A stretch of DNA of 64,000 nucleotides, taken from assembly GCF_026314945.1 (NCBI RefSeq), contig NZ_CP111121.1:4998017-5062016 (forward strand), written 5' to 3'. A program made the translations under genes and the position numbers. This document shows, piece by piece, positions 28,144 to 37,006 of the stretch (position 1 is its first letter; every line of letters starts with the position of its first letter). The notes beneath the pieces were generated by a model. That model searched no databases, was not told the DNA's origin, and saw only the letters and a list, made by a program, of their open reading frames with translations. The DNA is from Chryseobacterium fluminis. Lineage in GTDB: Bacteria; Bacteroidota; Bacteroidia; Flavobacteriales; Weeksellaceae.

Positions 28144-28626
28144 TTAATACAGTTTTATTTTAGTATAAATCTGCCCTTTCCAAAACATTTTTTTATTATT
28201 TTTTTCGAAAGTACCAAAATCAAAATTAAAGTTTGCTTTTATGATGTTTTTTTTAAAAGCCCTTTCATCTATCTCGAAAAAACCCTTTTTAACTAAAAAT
28301 GTTTTTTTATTACCAAGTACAATACTGTTAACCTCTATTTTAGGATCAATGATATAGTCACCTTTAAGAGTAAATATAAGGACAGAATGTGTTGACGCAT
28401 TTGGAACGGTTTCAAAGTGGATAATATTGCCTTTACGTGTAACAATAATTTTTTCGCATTTAAAGTATTCATATGCTGAAGCTTCACCTCTTAAGGTTTT
28501 GTCTTTTGATGCAAAGCGAAAACTGCCTCTAATTTTTTGAGACCAGTTAACTTTAATTTTTTGAGAGTATAAATTTTGTGGTGTCAGTAGAAAGAAAACG
28601 ATAATTGTTAAATACTTATATCTCAT
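28144..28626 (-). CDS. Secreted hypothetical protein, 160 aa
   Basis: From the ATG at 28626 (MRYKYLTIIVFFLLTPQNLY, cleavage near YSQ) a signal peptide is followed by a beta-rich, basic mature protein of about 140 residues (WSQKIRGSFRFASKDKTLRG; FDFGTFEKNNKKMFWKGQIY). The longer frame to 28662 would bury the signal peptide, so the shorter start is chosen. No domain recognised; probably periplasmic or surface-exposed. Confidence 0.6.
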   Translation of the reverse strand: MRYKYLTIIVFFLLTPQNLYSQKIKVNWSQKIRGSFRFASKDKTLRGEASAYEYFKCEKIIVTRKGNIIHFETVPNASTHSVLIFTLKGDYIIDPKIEVNSIVLGNKKTFLVKKGFFEIDERAFKKNIIKANFNFDFGTFEKNNKKMFWKGQIYTKIKLY

Positions 28627-28869
28627 AAGATTAGGATTTGCAAGCGAACAGTTTACGGTCACTAAGGAATTTCAAAACTTAAAAATAGCATATTTTGCGC
28701 AAATTTTATTGATTTTCCCTATGAGCTTGACCTAGTATAGAAATAATAATTTATAAGCATTTAGAATATGTTAAGATCTCAATTTAGTTGAAAAACCTAA
28801 AATCACTAAGGTAATATAAATTTGGTATTTAAGTTGTTATGACAAACATATAAATCAATTTATAATAAA

Positions 28870-29323
28870 ATGAAACAAATATATTTATTAGCTACCTTAG
28901 GTCTGTTATTAGTCTCATGCAAAAATGATGATAAGGAAAATAATATAACCTATAGTATCAAATTGGAAAATATCTAAAGTCGAAGTGGTTTCAGGGAGCA
29001 AAATTAATACTATTCTATATTCTGAAACACTAGTAGGCTGTGATGCCAACATAACTTTTGAATTCAATAATGACGGAAAGTATGCAATTAGATACTTTCT
29101 GGAGCAAAATAATCAATGCCTGTTTGATTATGAAGATGCCGGCCTTTATAATTACGACCAGACAGCGCAGACGGTAGTAACCAAAAGATCCAATTCATCG
29201 CATACCGAGATTTATAAGGTCGAAAGATTGAATAATAACGAATTGGTCATGTCTTTATATGATAATTAAGATCAAAATGTTGATGGTGTTGAAGATAAAA
29301 CAGTATACTATTTGCGTAAATAA
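28870..29323 (+). pseudogene. Lipocalin-like lipoprotein, frameshift and nonsense
   Basis: Starts as a lipoprotein (MKQIYLLATLGLLLVSCKND, lipobox LVSC), reads ITYSIKLENI and stops at about 28977. The coding continues in another frame (NWKISKVEVVSGSKINTILY; ANITFEFNNDGKYAIRYFLE) as expected for small Bacteroidota lipocalin-like proteins. At 29267 a TAA interrupts LYDN-DQNVDGVEDKTVYYLR, after which the same frame runs to the true end at 29323. So one frameshift near 28955-28965 and one nonsense codon inactivate it. Confidence 0.75.
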
Positions 29324-29625
29324 CTATCATCAACACCCTATATAATACTTCCCAACTGATAAGTGGAATTTATATTTTATCTTTGTTAAATACCTATGTT
29401 GTATTTTGAATACTAAAATAATCTGAAATGTTTGATATAATCGTGGCTAGCCATTTTTAAATCAAAAAGAAACTCAGAAAATAAATGATATTAAAATTTA
29501 AAAAGGGTGAATATACGAGATGGAAAAAATACCTAGAAGAACACTGATATACCTTCTCGATAATAAAATTGCAAGTAGGAGATAAGGTTTTCGAATGACA
29601 ACTAATTCTGTCAACATTTTGTTTT
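29324..29625. other. Intergenic region
   Basis: About 300 bases of AT-rich DNA between the broken lipocalin-like gene and the next lipoprotein. No open frame of note and no hairpin with a T run. It should hold the promoter of the gene at 29626. Confidence 0.4.
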
Positions 29626-30249
29626 ATGAAAAATCAAAAACTATATAAAATACTGATATTTATCCTCATAGTATCCTTTGTAATTACAACCTGCCAAGGC
29701 AAACAAGAAAAAAAGCCTGCTTTACTTACAGTGAATTATACAGAGACCGATACACTCACTTTTCAGACCTATGGGTTGCCACTGGAAATTTATTATTCAG
29801 AAGCAGAAACCCATATTTATGCTAAGTATGGGGTTAGAGTACATGCAGTGGCAGGCTGCGAAATAACAGAGGGACTGCAAAAATCTGTAGCCAGACATAA
29901 CGACAGTCTGTTTACTGTGTTGGCTAAAAAGTACCATAAAGTTACTCCTGAAAGCATAATTCTGGAAATACAGACTTTTGCTGCACGGTCAAAAAGTATT
30001 GAAGAAAGCCTGAAAAAATTCAGTAAAGACCAAGCGCCCCTGTTGGGTAAAGACAATTATCCCAGAATAAAATGGGTGCCCGATACAGAAAACGATTACT
30101 TCCTGGTAGATTATTTTGCCAACCGCACGACAAATCATAAACGGGATACCCTGCTCTGGAAACTGAAAGTGAATCCGAACACCGGCAAAATTTTAGTAAA
30201 AGATGATATACAGGGAAAGTGGTCTGAATACACCAAAACGACAAAATAA
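29626..30249 (+). CDS. Putative lipoprotein, 207 aa
   Basis: The N-terminus (MKNQKLYKILIFILIVSFVI, then TTCQGK) is a lipoprotein signal with Cys at about residue 23. The mature part contains a helical stretch (VHAVAGCEITEGLQKSVARH, later IEESLKKFSKDQ) and a basic C-terminus (KWSEYTKTTK). The segment HIYAKYGVRVHAVAGCEITE suggests a small FEKKY-like extracytoplasmic protein, but no family could be assigned. It would sit in the inner or outer membrane facing the periplasm. Confidence 0.6.
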   Translation: MKNQKLYKILIFILIVSFVITTCQGKQEKKPALLTVNYTETDTLTFQTYGLPLEIYYSEAETHIYAKYGVRVHAVAGCEITEGLQKSVARHNDSLFTVLAKKYHKVTPESIILEIQTFAARSKSIEESLKKFSKDQAPLLGKDNYPRIKWVPDTENDYFLVDYFANRTTNHKRDTLLWKLKVNPNTGKILVKDDIQGKWSEYTKTTK

Positions 30250-30325
30250 CGTTATTTAAAACAGATGGGAGTACCCGCATTATTGTTTTTTTTATCCGTA
30301 TTAAATTTCACAGCCGATGTAAAAC

Positions 30326-30431
30326 GTTCTCATCTGCATTTTTATTTCTATAATTAGCATTACGCTAGCTTGCAATAAAAAAGAAGGTTTAAAAAATGAA
30401 TCGGTCAAAATTAATTCTAATAAATTATCAA
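30326..30431 (+). pseudogene. Lipoprotein start cut by an IS5-like element
   Basis: The frame NVLICIFISIISITLACNKK, then EGLKNESVKINSNKLST, is a lipoprotein signal (ITLAC) followed by a short polar stretch. It ends exactly where the inverted repeat of the IS5-like element begins at 30432. The start codon is not preserved (ATG directly followed by TAA upstream). It is probably the front of a gene interrupted by the insertion. Confidence 0.4.
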
Positions 30432-31242
30432 CCTGTTTAAACTTTTATTTTCTTAAGAAACAAAATAGAGAAAGCCAGATAATGTAGATTTTTCTAAGTC
30501 ACATTTAAAGTTTAAAGCCTCACTGACAGGGCTTTGAAACGATTAAGTTAGGCATTTGCTTTTTCTATTTTGAATCTTCTTTTTTATCCCAGAATGTCTC
30601 TGAGTTTTTACCGTCAAAACCGGAGTCTGCATTAAGAAATAATCCTTTACACTCTAATATCAGCATCATTTAGAAGACCCAGAATCTCATCTAAATTTTC
30701 TTTAATATTATATAAATCATGATGCTCCCCGCTTATTGGATCTCCCATTGAAATCATCTGCCCTTGGTTATCACAAAGGAAAATACAGTTACTGGTCCTG
30801 GATGATTTTCTTCCCTAATAGCCTACTGATTCTCCTCCCTGTTTGCTTCGGGTTTGACTTCTATTGAGTTGAACACTCGAAAGGTCAAGTTTCCTTTTAT
30901 TGTGATAAAGCAGAGAAACAAAGATTCGCCTGAAAGAACCATCCTTGCTTCATTTATTAAAGTATTAATAAACCAATTGCCAGCATATCTTCTTTTGGAA
31001 AAATATTCTTTGACACTCAATTCGCGCCATTGGCAGCCTGTCTTCAATCGTTTGATAATGAGCTTAAGATTTTTCCTAAATCAAATCTCGTAGAAAATCC
31101 TCGTTTGTCTGTGCTTAAATAAGATAAAGTGCATTTTTCCAATTTATCTTTGCTAATGAGTTCCAGAATTTTAATTGTTTTTTTTTGCAACTCTAAATTG
31201 CTAATTTTTCAGGAATTCTTTCCTTAAAAAAGTTTAAACAGG
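30432..31242 (-). mobile_element. Decayed IS5-family element
   Basis: The outer ends are inverted repeats: CCTGTTTAAACTTTT at 30432 on the left, and the same word read backwards from 31242 on the right (CCTGTTTAAACTTTTTTAAG). The single transposase gene between them, on the minus strand, is full of stops and shifts. No obvious target duplication. Confidence 0.75.
30540..31190 (-). pseudogene. IS5-family transposase remnant
   Basis: On the minus strand pieces of an IS5-type transposase appear in order but in different frames: LSYLSTDKRGFSTRFDLGKI (near 31120), LKTGCQWRELSVKEYFSKRR (about 31047-30990), then a degraded LDLSSVQLDGS-like part (LTFRVFNSIEVKPEANREEN), CIFLCDNQGQMISMGDPISG (about 30750) and LFLNADSGFDG (about 30620). 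The TGCQWREL and DNQG words are typical of these elements in Chryseobacterium relatives. At least four lesions, so it is inactive. Confidence 0.8.
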
Positions 31243-31284
31243 TTTATGATTAAAGAAAAAAGATTTGATCTTAATTCTCATTCA

Positions 31285-31695
31285 TCAAAATAGTTTTCTC
31301 CATTGTTCGACAGAGATTAGGGAATCCTGTAACGGATCATAATATTCAATATGAAGATCCCTATTATCTACAGCGAATGTATAATAGGTAACATAGCTAT
31401 CGCCATTATCTTCTACAATATTCACCCGGTAATATGGATCTTTAGGGGTTGGTAAGGTATCCACATAGCCTGATAGGTGCCTTTTATCTTCACTGTCTTT
31501 TTCCACCTCAGCATTTTCCTGTTTTATTTCAGGGAGTGACATTACCTGGTCAATTGCGATATCTTCGTTGTTTTTAGACGATTTTTCTTTTTTCTGTGAG
31601 ATTGCAGGTGTTTTTTTATCAGTTGGCTGGCAGGATGATACTAAGAAAATCATTCCAACATACAAAAAATAAAAATATATACGATTTGTTTTCAT
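31285..31695 (-). CDS. Putative lipoprotein, 136 aa
   Basis: The N-terminal MKTNRIYFYFLYVGMIFLVS and SCQPTDKK form a lipoprotein signal with Cys at about residue 22, followed by a low-complexity Lys/Glu/Ser region, then a compact C-terminal part (PYYRVNIVEDNGDSYVTYYT; DPLQDSLISVEQWRKLF). Membrane-anchored, periplasm-facing; function unknown. It is divergent from the decayed kinase at 31770. Confidence 0.6.
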   Translation of the reverse strand: MKTNRIYFYFLYVGMIFLVSSCQPTDKKTPAISQKKEKSSKNNEDIAIDQVMSLPEIKQENAEVEKDSEDKRHLSGYVDTLPTPKDPYYRVNIVEDNGDSYVTYYTFAVDNRDLHIEYYDPLQDSLISVEQWRKLF

Positions 31696-31769
31696 ATAAA
31701 TAAAATTAGGAAAATTTTGTTATATCCTTAGTTCACCTTAATATTTATATTCACATTCTCTGTAGGGTT

Positions 31770-32500
31770 GATAAGGGCTATCGGAAAGAGCTTGTTTAGC
31801 TCTGAAGGAATGCCTGTTCGTATTATCGGCTCCATATTGATATTACTGAGCAAAAGATGGAAAAGCAGCGCTGGATTGACTGTATTGGCATTGTCAGCCA
31901 CGAGGTGCGTTCGCCGCTAAATTTAATGAACGGTTACCTGCAGTTACTGGAAAGAAAAGTTAAGAAGAAAATAATGATTTCATGTATAATATTGTATAAA
32001 AAGCCAGACGCCAGGCAGATAGATTTGGCGAACTTTGGTAAAGTAAAAATAGAGATTGATTACAAGCTGTTTGATATGGCGGATTTGGTCAATGCCGCAG
32101 AATCGGAATCACTATCTACAATAGGCACATATACCATAATTTATCATCAGGTTAGAACCATACCCCTGTTCACGTGGATAAAGATAAAATTGATCAGCTA
32201 ATAATTGATTTCATTGATAATGCTGTGAAATATTCAGCAAATAAGCAATATTCATGTTTCCGTAATGACCTTTAATAAACAGATACACGCCTGCTTGAAG
32301 GCATGGTTGTCCGGCCAAAGATCTTCCGTATGTATTCTACCGGTTGTATGCGCTAAAGGCACATATGATAAACACAAAAGGCTTTGGTACAGGCTTATAC
32401 TTATGCCGGGATGATCAAAGCTTCATGGTGGGAAAATCGGGGAGAAATTAGAAAGTATGTTGGGAGAAGGAAGTAATTTCTAATTGGAGATCCTGTTGAA
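31770..32500 (+). pseudogene. Decayed PAS/histidine kinase
   Basis: Fragments in order: end of a PAS domain (VRIIGSILDITEQKMEKQRW), HisKA (CIGIVSHEVRSPLNLMNGYL), a kinase linker (FDMADLVNAAESESLSTIG), the N box after a frameshift (LIIDFIDNAVKYSANKQ) and the G2 box after further shifts (KGFGTGLYLC near 32390). The longest intact frame is 31857-32201. It matches the plan of the intact kinase at 26107 and sits directly before a receiver gene, so it was that receiver's kinase. Confidence 0.75.
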
Positions 32501-32538
32501 AATTGATCTGAAGGCATACTTATTGCTTCAAAATTCTT

Positions 32539-32925
32539 ATGAATAGTGGCCTTTATAAAGTTTTAGTTTGTGATGATGATTACGATATATTGGATATAAC
32601 CAGCATGCTTTTAGAGTATGAAGGCTTTAAAGTGATTACTCAAATTGATAGTAACAAACTAATTGATCAGGCTCTTAAGGAGCAGCCGGATGTAATGCTT
32701 GTGGATATCAGGATGCCCTTGCCGGGAAATGTAATTGCTAAACAAATGAAACAAATGCCTCAACTGGCACATATACCAATTGTGCTGTTTCCTGCTGAAA
32801 TAGATGCACATAAAATTGCTTTTAAGTCCGGAGCAGATGGTTTTATAGAAAAACCCTTTGATGCTGATAATCTTGCTTCTGTGATTCGATCATTGATAAG
32901 AATAAACAGATCTGAATCAATTTAG
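32539..32925 (+). CDS. Single-domain response regulator
   Basis: A 128-aa receiver without output domain: CDDDYDILD acidic pocket, acceptor Asp in MLVDIRMP, Lys in FIEKPFD. The conserved Thr/Ser of the fourth strand is replaced (IVLFPAE has Pro there), which would be expected to weaken switching on phosphorylation. It follows a decayed histidine kinase, so it has lost its cognate partner. It may still be served by another kinase such as the one at 26107. Confidence 0.8.
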   Translation: MNSGLYKVLVCDDDYDILDITSMLLEYEGFKVITQIDSNKLIDQALKEQPDVMLVDIRMPLPGNVIAKQMKQMPQLAHIPIVLFPAEIDAHKIAFKSGADGFIEKPFDADNLASVIRSLIRINRSESI

Positions 32926-33057
32926 GATTAAATAAAATAATTTCATTTCATCATACTGATACTTGCTGAATGTTCAGTAGGTGATACTACCTTACATTAA
33001 GATAATGCTAAATTTGAAAGCGTCGGTTAAGAACGGTCTCAAAAAACGACGTATAAT

Positions 33058-33273
33058 GTTAAAATTGAATTAGTTTTCAATCACATTGATCCTTGGAATG
33101 AAGATAATAAAATATTAGCTAGTAAATTATCTGCTGCAGGTGTAAAGGTAGAAAGTAATAATTATATAAGAGATACTCATGAATTCTTTTCAATTGCAAT
33201 TATAGTGCATCAGGCAAAGGATCCGTAAGCGTATGCCCCTCAACAAATTTTAGATAATTCACTGTTTTATTAA
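33058..33273 (+). pseudogene. Alpha/beta hydrolase, 3' remnant
   Basis: The open frame reads VKIELVFNHIDPWNEDNKIL, SKLSAAGVKVE and RDTHEFFSIAIIVHQAKDP, then a TAA, then continues in frame as AYAPQQILDNSLFY. It matches the C-terminal end of alpha/beta-hydrolase-fold-3 esterases: the catalytic Asp region (HIDPWNED), the substrate-side KLSAAGVKVE and the catalytic His in THEFF. Everything upstream, including the nucleophile Ser and HGGG, is missing. Confidence 0.7.
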
Positions 33274-33679
33274 TAGATAACAGATCGTAGTTTATTTTAC
33301 GATCCCTGTTTTTTAATTATCAGTTGAAGTGGATTATATAAAAAGAAAGAAAGGATCTAAAATTAGAAGTTATCCGGAAAATTGAAATCTTATCGTCTGT
33401 TCATTTTATGAACAAGGTGCGGGACAGAACCTTAGAGTTTGAAGAGAAATAAGTTTAACGTAATAATTTAGATTATAAACACTGTAACTGTGGGTGGAAC
33501 TCTAACGAGAACCCTGAATGAGGTTGATTTATCTAACGCTGATCCATTACTGGTAGTAATGCAAGTTCAGGAGAAAAACAATCTTAAATATCGCCTATTC
33601 TATTTTGTCTGAAAAGGATTATACTCAAAAATACCTTATACTGCCACAGCATCGTACGTAAACACTAATTTTTAAATAA
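33274..33679. other. Intergenic with weak coding traces
   Basis: A short frame near 33480 (TVTVGGTLTRTLNEVDLSNA, then DPLLVVMQVQE) looks like part of a surface-protein beta domain. No start or full domain is present. The rest is featureless. Confidence 0.3.
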
Positions 33680-33712
33680 GTCCTTAATACTTAGAAAGTG
33701 TTGAGGACTTTT
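33680..33712 (+). terminator. Hairpin terminator, member of a duplicated set
   Basis: GTCCTTAATACTT pairs (with G-U pairs) with AGTGTTGAGGAC around AGAA and is followed by TTTT. A related hairpin stands at the same position before the paralogous gene at 60314, so it was copied together with the downstream gene. Confidence 0.55.
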
Positions 33713-33787
33713 CCATTATTAATCCGTGTAGTTATTTTACTACATGAACTTCCATTTTCTACTACAAAGAAAATTTTATCACCGCTG

Positions 33788-33795
33788 TAGCTTTG
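33788..33795 (+). promoter_or_regulatory. -7 box TAGCTTTG, conserved in the paralogue
   Basis: TAGCTTTG matches TAnnTTTG and is kept in the duplicate as TAGATTTG (60423-60430), with changes only at the free n positions. Both boxes end 53 or 52 nt before their ATG. This makes it a good promoter candidate for the 181-aa gene. Confidence 0.55.
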
Positions 33796-33848
33796 TAGTG
33801 TTCAAAAAGAGGATAATTAGATAAGAATAAAAATCAAATATTAATGTC

Positions 33849-34394
33849 ATGAGAAATCAAATCGCCATCGCAGCCTTAACTATTGTAGCAATCATATTAG
33901 GGACTAATAATATTCAGGCTCAGAATACGACCGCAACCACCACCGTAAGCATTACCCTGAATGATGTAATCTCTATCGACGCTGGCAGTACTGCAAGTGG
34001 TGGTGCAGTTGCCTTTAACTATGCTACTGCTGCGGATTATAACTCGGAAAAAACAGTGGCCCAAGCCAATGCTTTGAAAGTTACTTCAACAAAGAATTTT
34101 AATGTAAAAGTAAAAGCAGGCGGGGCAAACTTCGTAAACGGAACCAACTCAATCCCGGTAGATGTTTTGACCATCAAAGCTTCAGCAGCTGCCGGAACTA
34201 TGGGCGGAACAAAAAACGTTGTTGTTTTATCAGCAACAGATAAGACTTTAGTGGCCAATGCTCCCCTTGGAAGCGCCTTAACCCTGAATCTGGATTATAC
34301 CATCCCGGCTGCGAAATCATCTTCTTCTGATATTTTAGGAAAACCGGCCGGAACATATACACAAACGGTAACGTATACTGCGACTGCCTTATAA
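33849..34394 (+). CDS. Secreted DUF4402/pilin-like protein, 181 aa (copy 1)
   Basis: A signal peptide (MRNQIAIAALTIVAIILGTN, cleavage near QAQN) precedes a beta-rich mature protein of about 155 residues: TTVSITLNDVISIDAGS, KVTSTKNFNVKVKAGGA, LNLDYTIPAAKSSSSDILG and the C-terminal strand GTYTQTVTYTATA. This resembles SCPU/DUF4402-type secreted beta-sandwich proteins (pilin- or coat-like); the family is inferred from the pattern only. It is nearly identical to the gene at 60483, which closes a surface-protein cluster. Here the copy stands alone behind its own promoter, so it may supply the same subunit independently. No T9SS sorting domain. Confidence 0.75.
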   Translation: MRNQIAIAALTIVAIILGTNNIQAQNTTATTTVSITLNDVISIDAGSTASGGAVAFNYATAADYNSEKTVAQANALKVTSTKNFNVKVKAGGANFVNGTNSIPVDVLTIKASAAAGTMGGTKNVVVLSATDKTLVANAPLGSALTLNLDYTIPAAKSSSSDILGKPAGTYTQTVTYTATAL

Positions 34395-34422
34395 TAAAAA
34401 TAACCAGCAATTTTATAGAATC

Positions 34423-34450
34423 CCTTAATATGTAGAAAGTGTTGAGGGCT
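34423..34450 (+). terminator. Hairpin terminator
   Basis: CCCTTAATATG...GTGTTGAGGG with the same AGAA loop as the hairpin at 33680, followed by a T-rich stretch. It lies 30 nt after the 181-aa gene. Confidence 0.5.
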
Positions 34451-34714
34451 ATTTTGATGTGATTAACTTTGAATGATACCTGTTTGTAACCTGACTTTAC
34501 ATGTCTAAAAAAATCTTAAAAACAATCACTACCATAATGAATACGGGTATTAGATAATTCTATCGGTTTGTATCGTAGCATTGTATCATTTTTCATTGTG
34601 GATGCTAACTATACAATATTGTTGCAAATTCCTACAGATGAACATATAATAAATCCAAATTTTTTAAAAAATCACTGTCAACTATGGTTTTCCATATTTA
34701 TGTGAATCTTTAAT
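34451..34714. other. Intergenic region
   Basis: AT-rich DNA between the 181-aa gene and the decayed secreted-protein gene. No open frame of note and no clear promoter. Confidence 0.4.
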
Positions 34715-35130
34715 TGAATACTTTTACAGAAATAATATTTTCTTGCTTTCTCTGAATTCATATGGACAAGATGTGAAAAGAGAAAGTGAGGCAACAAAAA
34801 CCAAATGGATGTTTTTGCTTCAAAAACAGGAAGCATTACTAAATTTGTTGACACTCAACTTCCAAGTCTGAAAGCTTCTTTTGTATCTCCAGAAAAAAGA
34901 ATTAGAAAAATTTCAAACGGTTGATCAACTGATTATTTTTATCAAATTGGAAAAGAAGGAAAATATAGTAATACGGCTGCATCAATCGAATATAATGATT
35001 TAATTGAAGTTTTAAAAGCTATCATAGTTTTTAAAAATGATGTAAACAATGATATTGTTTCGAACCCAGCTTATATGTACAATAAGTTTATAACTGTTGA
35101 TGGCTTTTAAGTTGGATATAACAGCTATTT
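34715..35130 (+). pseudogene. Decayed secreted protein
   Basis: A signal-peptide-like start (NNIFLLSLNSYGQDVKRESE) loses frame near 34800; a second frame then reads MDVFASKTGSITKFVDTQL, KRIRKISNG, a TGA, STDYFYQIGKEGKYSNTAAS, IEYNDLIEVLKAIIVFKNDV, NPAYMYNKFITVDGF, a TAA and VGYN. The pattern matches a secreted protein that is common in Chryseobacterium but whose function I do not know. One frameshift and two nonsense codons inactivate it. Confidence 0.6.
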
Positions 35131-35222
35131 GAAGAGATTATAAATTTTATGGTAGATTCACGTATACTTTTCGCAAGAAATTTATCTGATAAAGACTATT
35201 TCTGATTAACTTTACTTCCAAA

Positions 35223-36326
35223 GTGAAAAAGATATTTAATAATTTTATCCTGATTGTCTTATTGTTAATGATTCCCGTGATTTCATCACCGGATTTTGAC
35301 GGTATGCTTTCGGTATTTAATTCTGAACCTTTTCAAAGAGATTTTCTGAGATTTGTTTTAACTATCGGATTCTTTTACCTGAATTCTCTGGTTTTGCTTC
35401 CGAATTTATTCAGCAGGAAAAAGATTGTTGTTTTTTCTGCCATAGTTATTTTGAGTTATGCAGTGGTGATATTTCTCCCATTTTCACTACTTCCGAATCG
35501 TCAGGGAGCCAATATGAGTAATCCGAAAAATGACATGGGAATGAGTAGACCTACAGACAATGATAGGTTCAGAGAAAATAATTCTCCACGATTTTCTGAG
35601 AACAGATTGCATCCCGAAGAAATGGGAGCGAAAAAAGACAATACTTTGCCGAAGAAAATTTTCACTTCGATTCTGCCATTTCTGTTTTCGTTTTTAAGTT
35701 CGCTTTTTATTTACAAATCGAATGAACAACGCGAACTGGAAAGGTCAAAAGCCAAATCGGATCTTCTCAATCTGAAATACCAGTTGCAGCCACATTTTCT
35801 GTTTAATATTCTCAATTCGATCTATTCACTGGCATTATTGAAATCTGATGACACACCTGACGGAATTCTGAAACTTTCAAACGTGATGCGTTATGTAGTT
35901 CAGGAAAGCAGCAAAGATTTTGTTGAACTGACAAAAGAAACTGATTATATAAAAGATTATATTGCACTTCAACTCATAAGGACAGACTTAAGTCTGGATT
36001 TTTCTTATATTGAGATCGGTGATTTGAAAAATCTGAAAATAGCGCCTTTTATTTTAATTAATTTTATTGAAAATGCTTTCAAATATGGTTTCAATGCCGA
36101 AGAAAACTCTAAAATAGAAGTCAAATTACTTGTACAGGAAACTGTCCTGAATCTAATTGTTTTTAATAAGATTGTTACCGCAGATATTACCAATGAAGAA
36201 AGTCTGAAAATAGGTTTGAAAAATACTTTTGAGCAACTGAATCATGTTTATCCAAATAAACATACCATCAACATCCATAAAACTGCAACAACTTACCAAG
36301 TGGATTTAACAATAAACTTAAATTAA
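35223..36326 (+). CDS. LytS/YehU-type sensor histidine kinase
   Basis: A 367-aa inner-membrane kinase. Start GTG at 35223. Membrane segments lie near 5-20, 44-60, 68-90 and about 140-160, with a polar asparagine/arginine-rich loop between the last two. The kinase domain is of the HisKA_5 class: SDLLNLKYQLQPHFLFNILN contains the phospho-accepting His (QPHFLFN), and the ATPase has the N box ILINFIENAFKYGF. Its stop is immediately followed by the ATG of the LytTR regulator, so the two form a two-component operon. The signal is unknown; such pairs often respond to membrane or cell-wall state. Confidence 0.9.
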   Translation: MKKIFNNFILIVLLLMIPVISSPDFDGMLSVFNSEPFQRDFLRFVLTIGFFYLNSLVLLPNLFSRKKIVVFSAIVILSYAVVIFLPFSLLPNRQGANMSNPKNDMGMSRPTDNDRFRENNSPRFSENRLHPEEMGAKKDNTLPKKIFTSILPFLFSFLSSLFIYKSNEQRELERSKAKSDLLNLKYQLQPHFLFNILNSIYSLALLKSDDTPDGILKLSNVMRYVVQESSKDFVELTKETDYIKDYIALQLIRTDLSLDFSYIEIGDLKNLKIAPFILINFIENAFKYGFNAEENSKIEVKLLVQETVLNLIVFNKIVTADITNEESLKIGLKNTFEQLNHVYPNKHTINIHKTATTYQVDLTINLN

Positions 36327-37004
36327 ATGATAATTAGAGCCATTGCTTTGGACGATGAGATTCTTGCGTTGAAAATTATAGAGAATTACGCAGAAAAAAT
36401 TGACAATCTATCTCTGGAAAAGATATTCAATAAACAAAGTGATGCCCAAAAATATCTGAATAAATTCCCGGTGGATCTGATATTTCTCGATATAGAAATG
36501 CCTGCGAAAAACGGGTTAGACTTCTATACAAATATTTCCCAGAATACCAAAGTGATTTTCACGACGGCCTTTTCAGAATATGCTGTCGATGCTTTCAGTG
36601 TGAATGCTGTAGATTATCTTCTGAAACCTTTTTCGTTTGAAAGATTCAGGGCTGCGGTTGAAAAAATCAAAATCAATATTGATGCTACTGATGCAAAATA
36701 TCTATCAATCCGTGCAGATTATAAACTTCACAAAATCAATTTTCAGGACATTCAACTGATCGAAGGTCTGGATGATTATATTCAGATTCATCTCAAAGAT
36801 TCTACAAAAATTACAGCCCGCTCGTCAATGAAAAGTATTCTGGAAAAACTTTCTGAGAAAGATTTCATGCGCGTACACCGTTCCTTTATTGTTCCTGTAA
36901 ATGACATCAAGACCATTGTCAATAAAAACATTCATGTTTCAGATTTTATTATACCGATTGGAGAAACGTATAAGGATGTGGTTATGCGGATTGTGAATGG
37001 ATAA
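36327..37004 (+). CDS. LytTR-family response regulator
   Basis: A 225-aa response regulator. The receiver has IALDDEILALKII, acceptor Asp in IFLDIEMPAKNG, the switch Thr in VIFTTAFSEYAVDAF and the Lys in DYLLKPF. The C-terminal LytTR DNA-binding domain has the core IQLIEGLDDYIQIHL, KSILEKLSEKDFMRVHRSFI and IPIGETYKDV. It is the partner of the kinase directly upstream. Targets are not visible; the genes downstream run in the same direction but after 400 nt. Confidence 0.93.
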   Translation: MIIRAIALDDEILALKIIENYAEKIDNLSLEKIFNKQSDAQKYLNKFPVDLIFLDIEMPAKNGLDFYTNISQNTKVIFTTAFSEYAVDAFSVNAVDYLLKPFSFERFRAAVEKIKINIDATDAKYLSIRADYKLHKINFQDIQLIEGLDDYIQIHLKDSTKITARSSMKSILEKLSEKDFMRVHRSFIVPVNDIKTIVNKNIHVSDFIIPIGETYKDVVMRIVNG

Positions 37005-37006
37005 TT

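Larger units (their letters stand above)
33680..34400 (+). repeat. Duplicated segment, copy 1 (partner 60314-61034)
   Basis: Includes a hairpin, a second short stem (TGTAGTTATTTTACTACA), a TAnnTTTG box and the complete 181-aa gene. The partner at 60314-61034 has the same order and near-identical sequence, so gene and control region were duplicated together. Confidence 0.8.
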
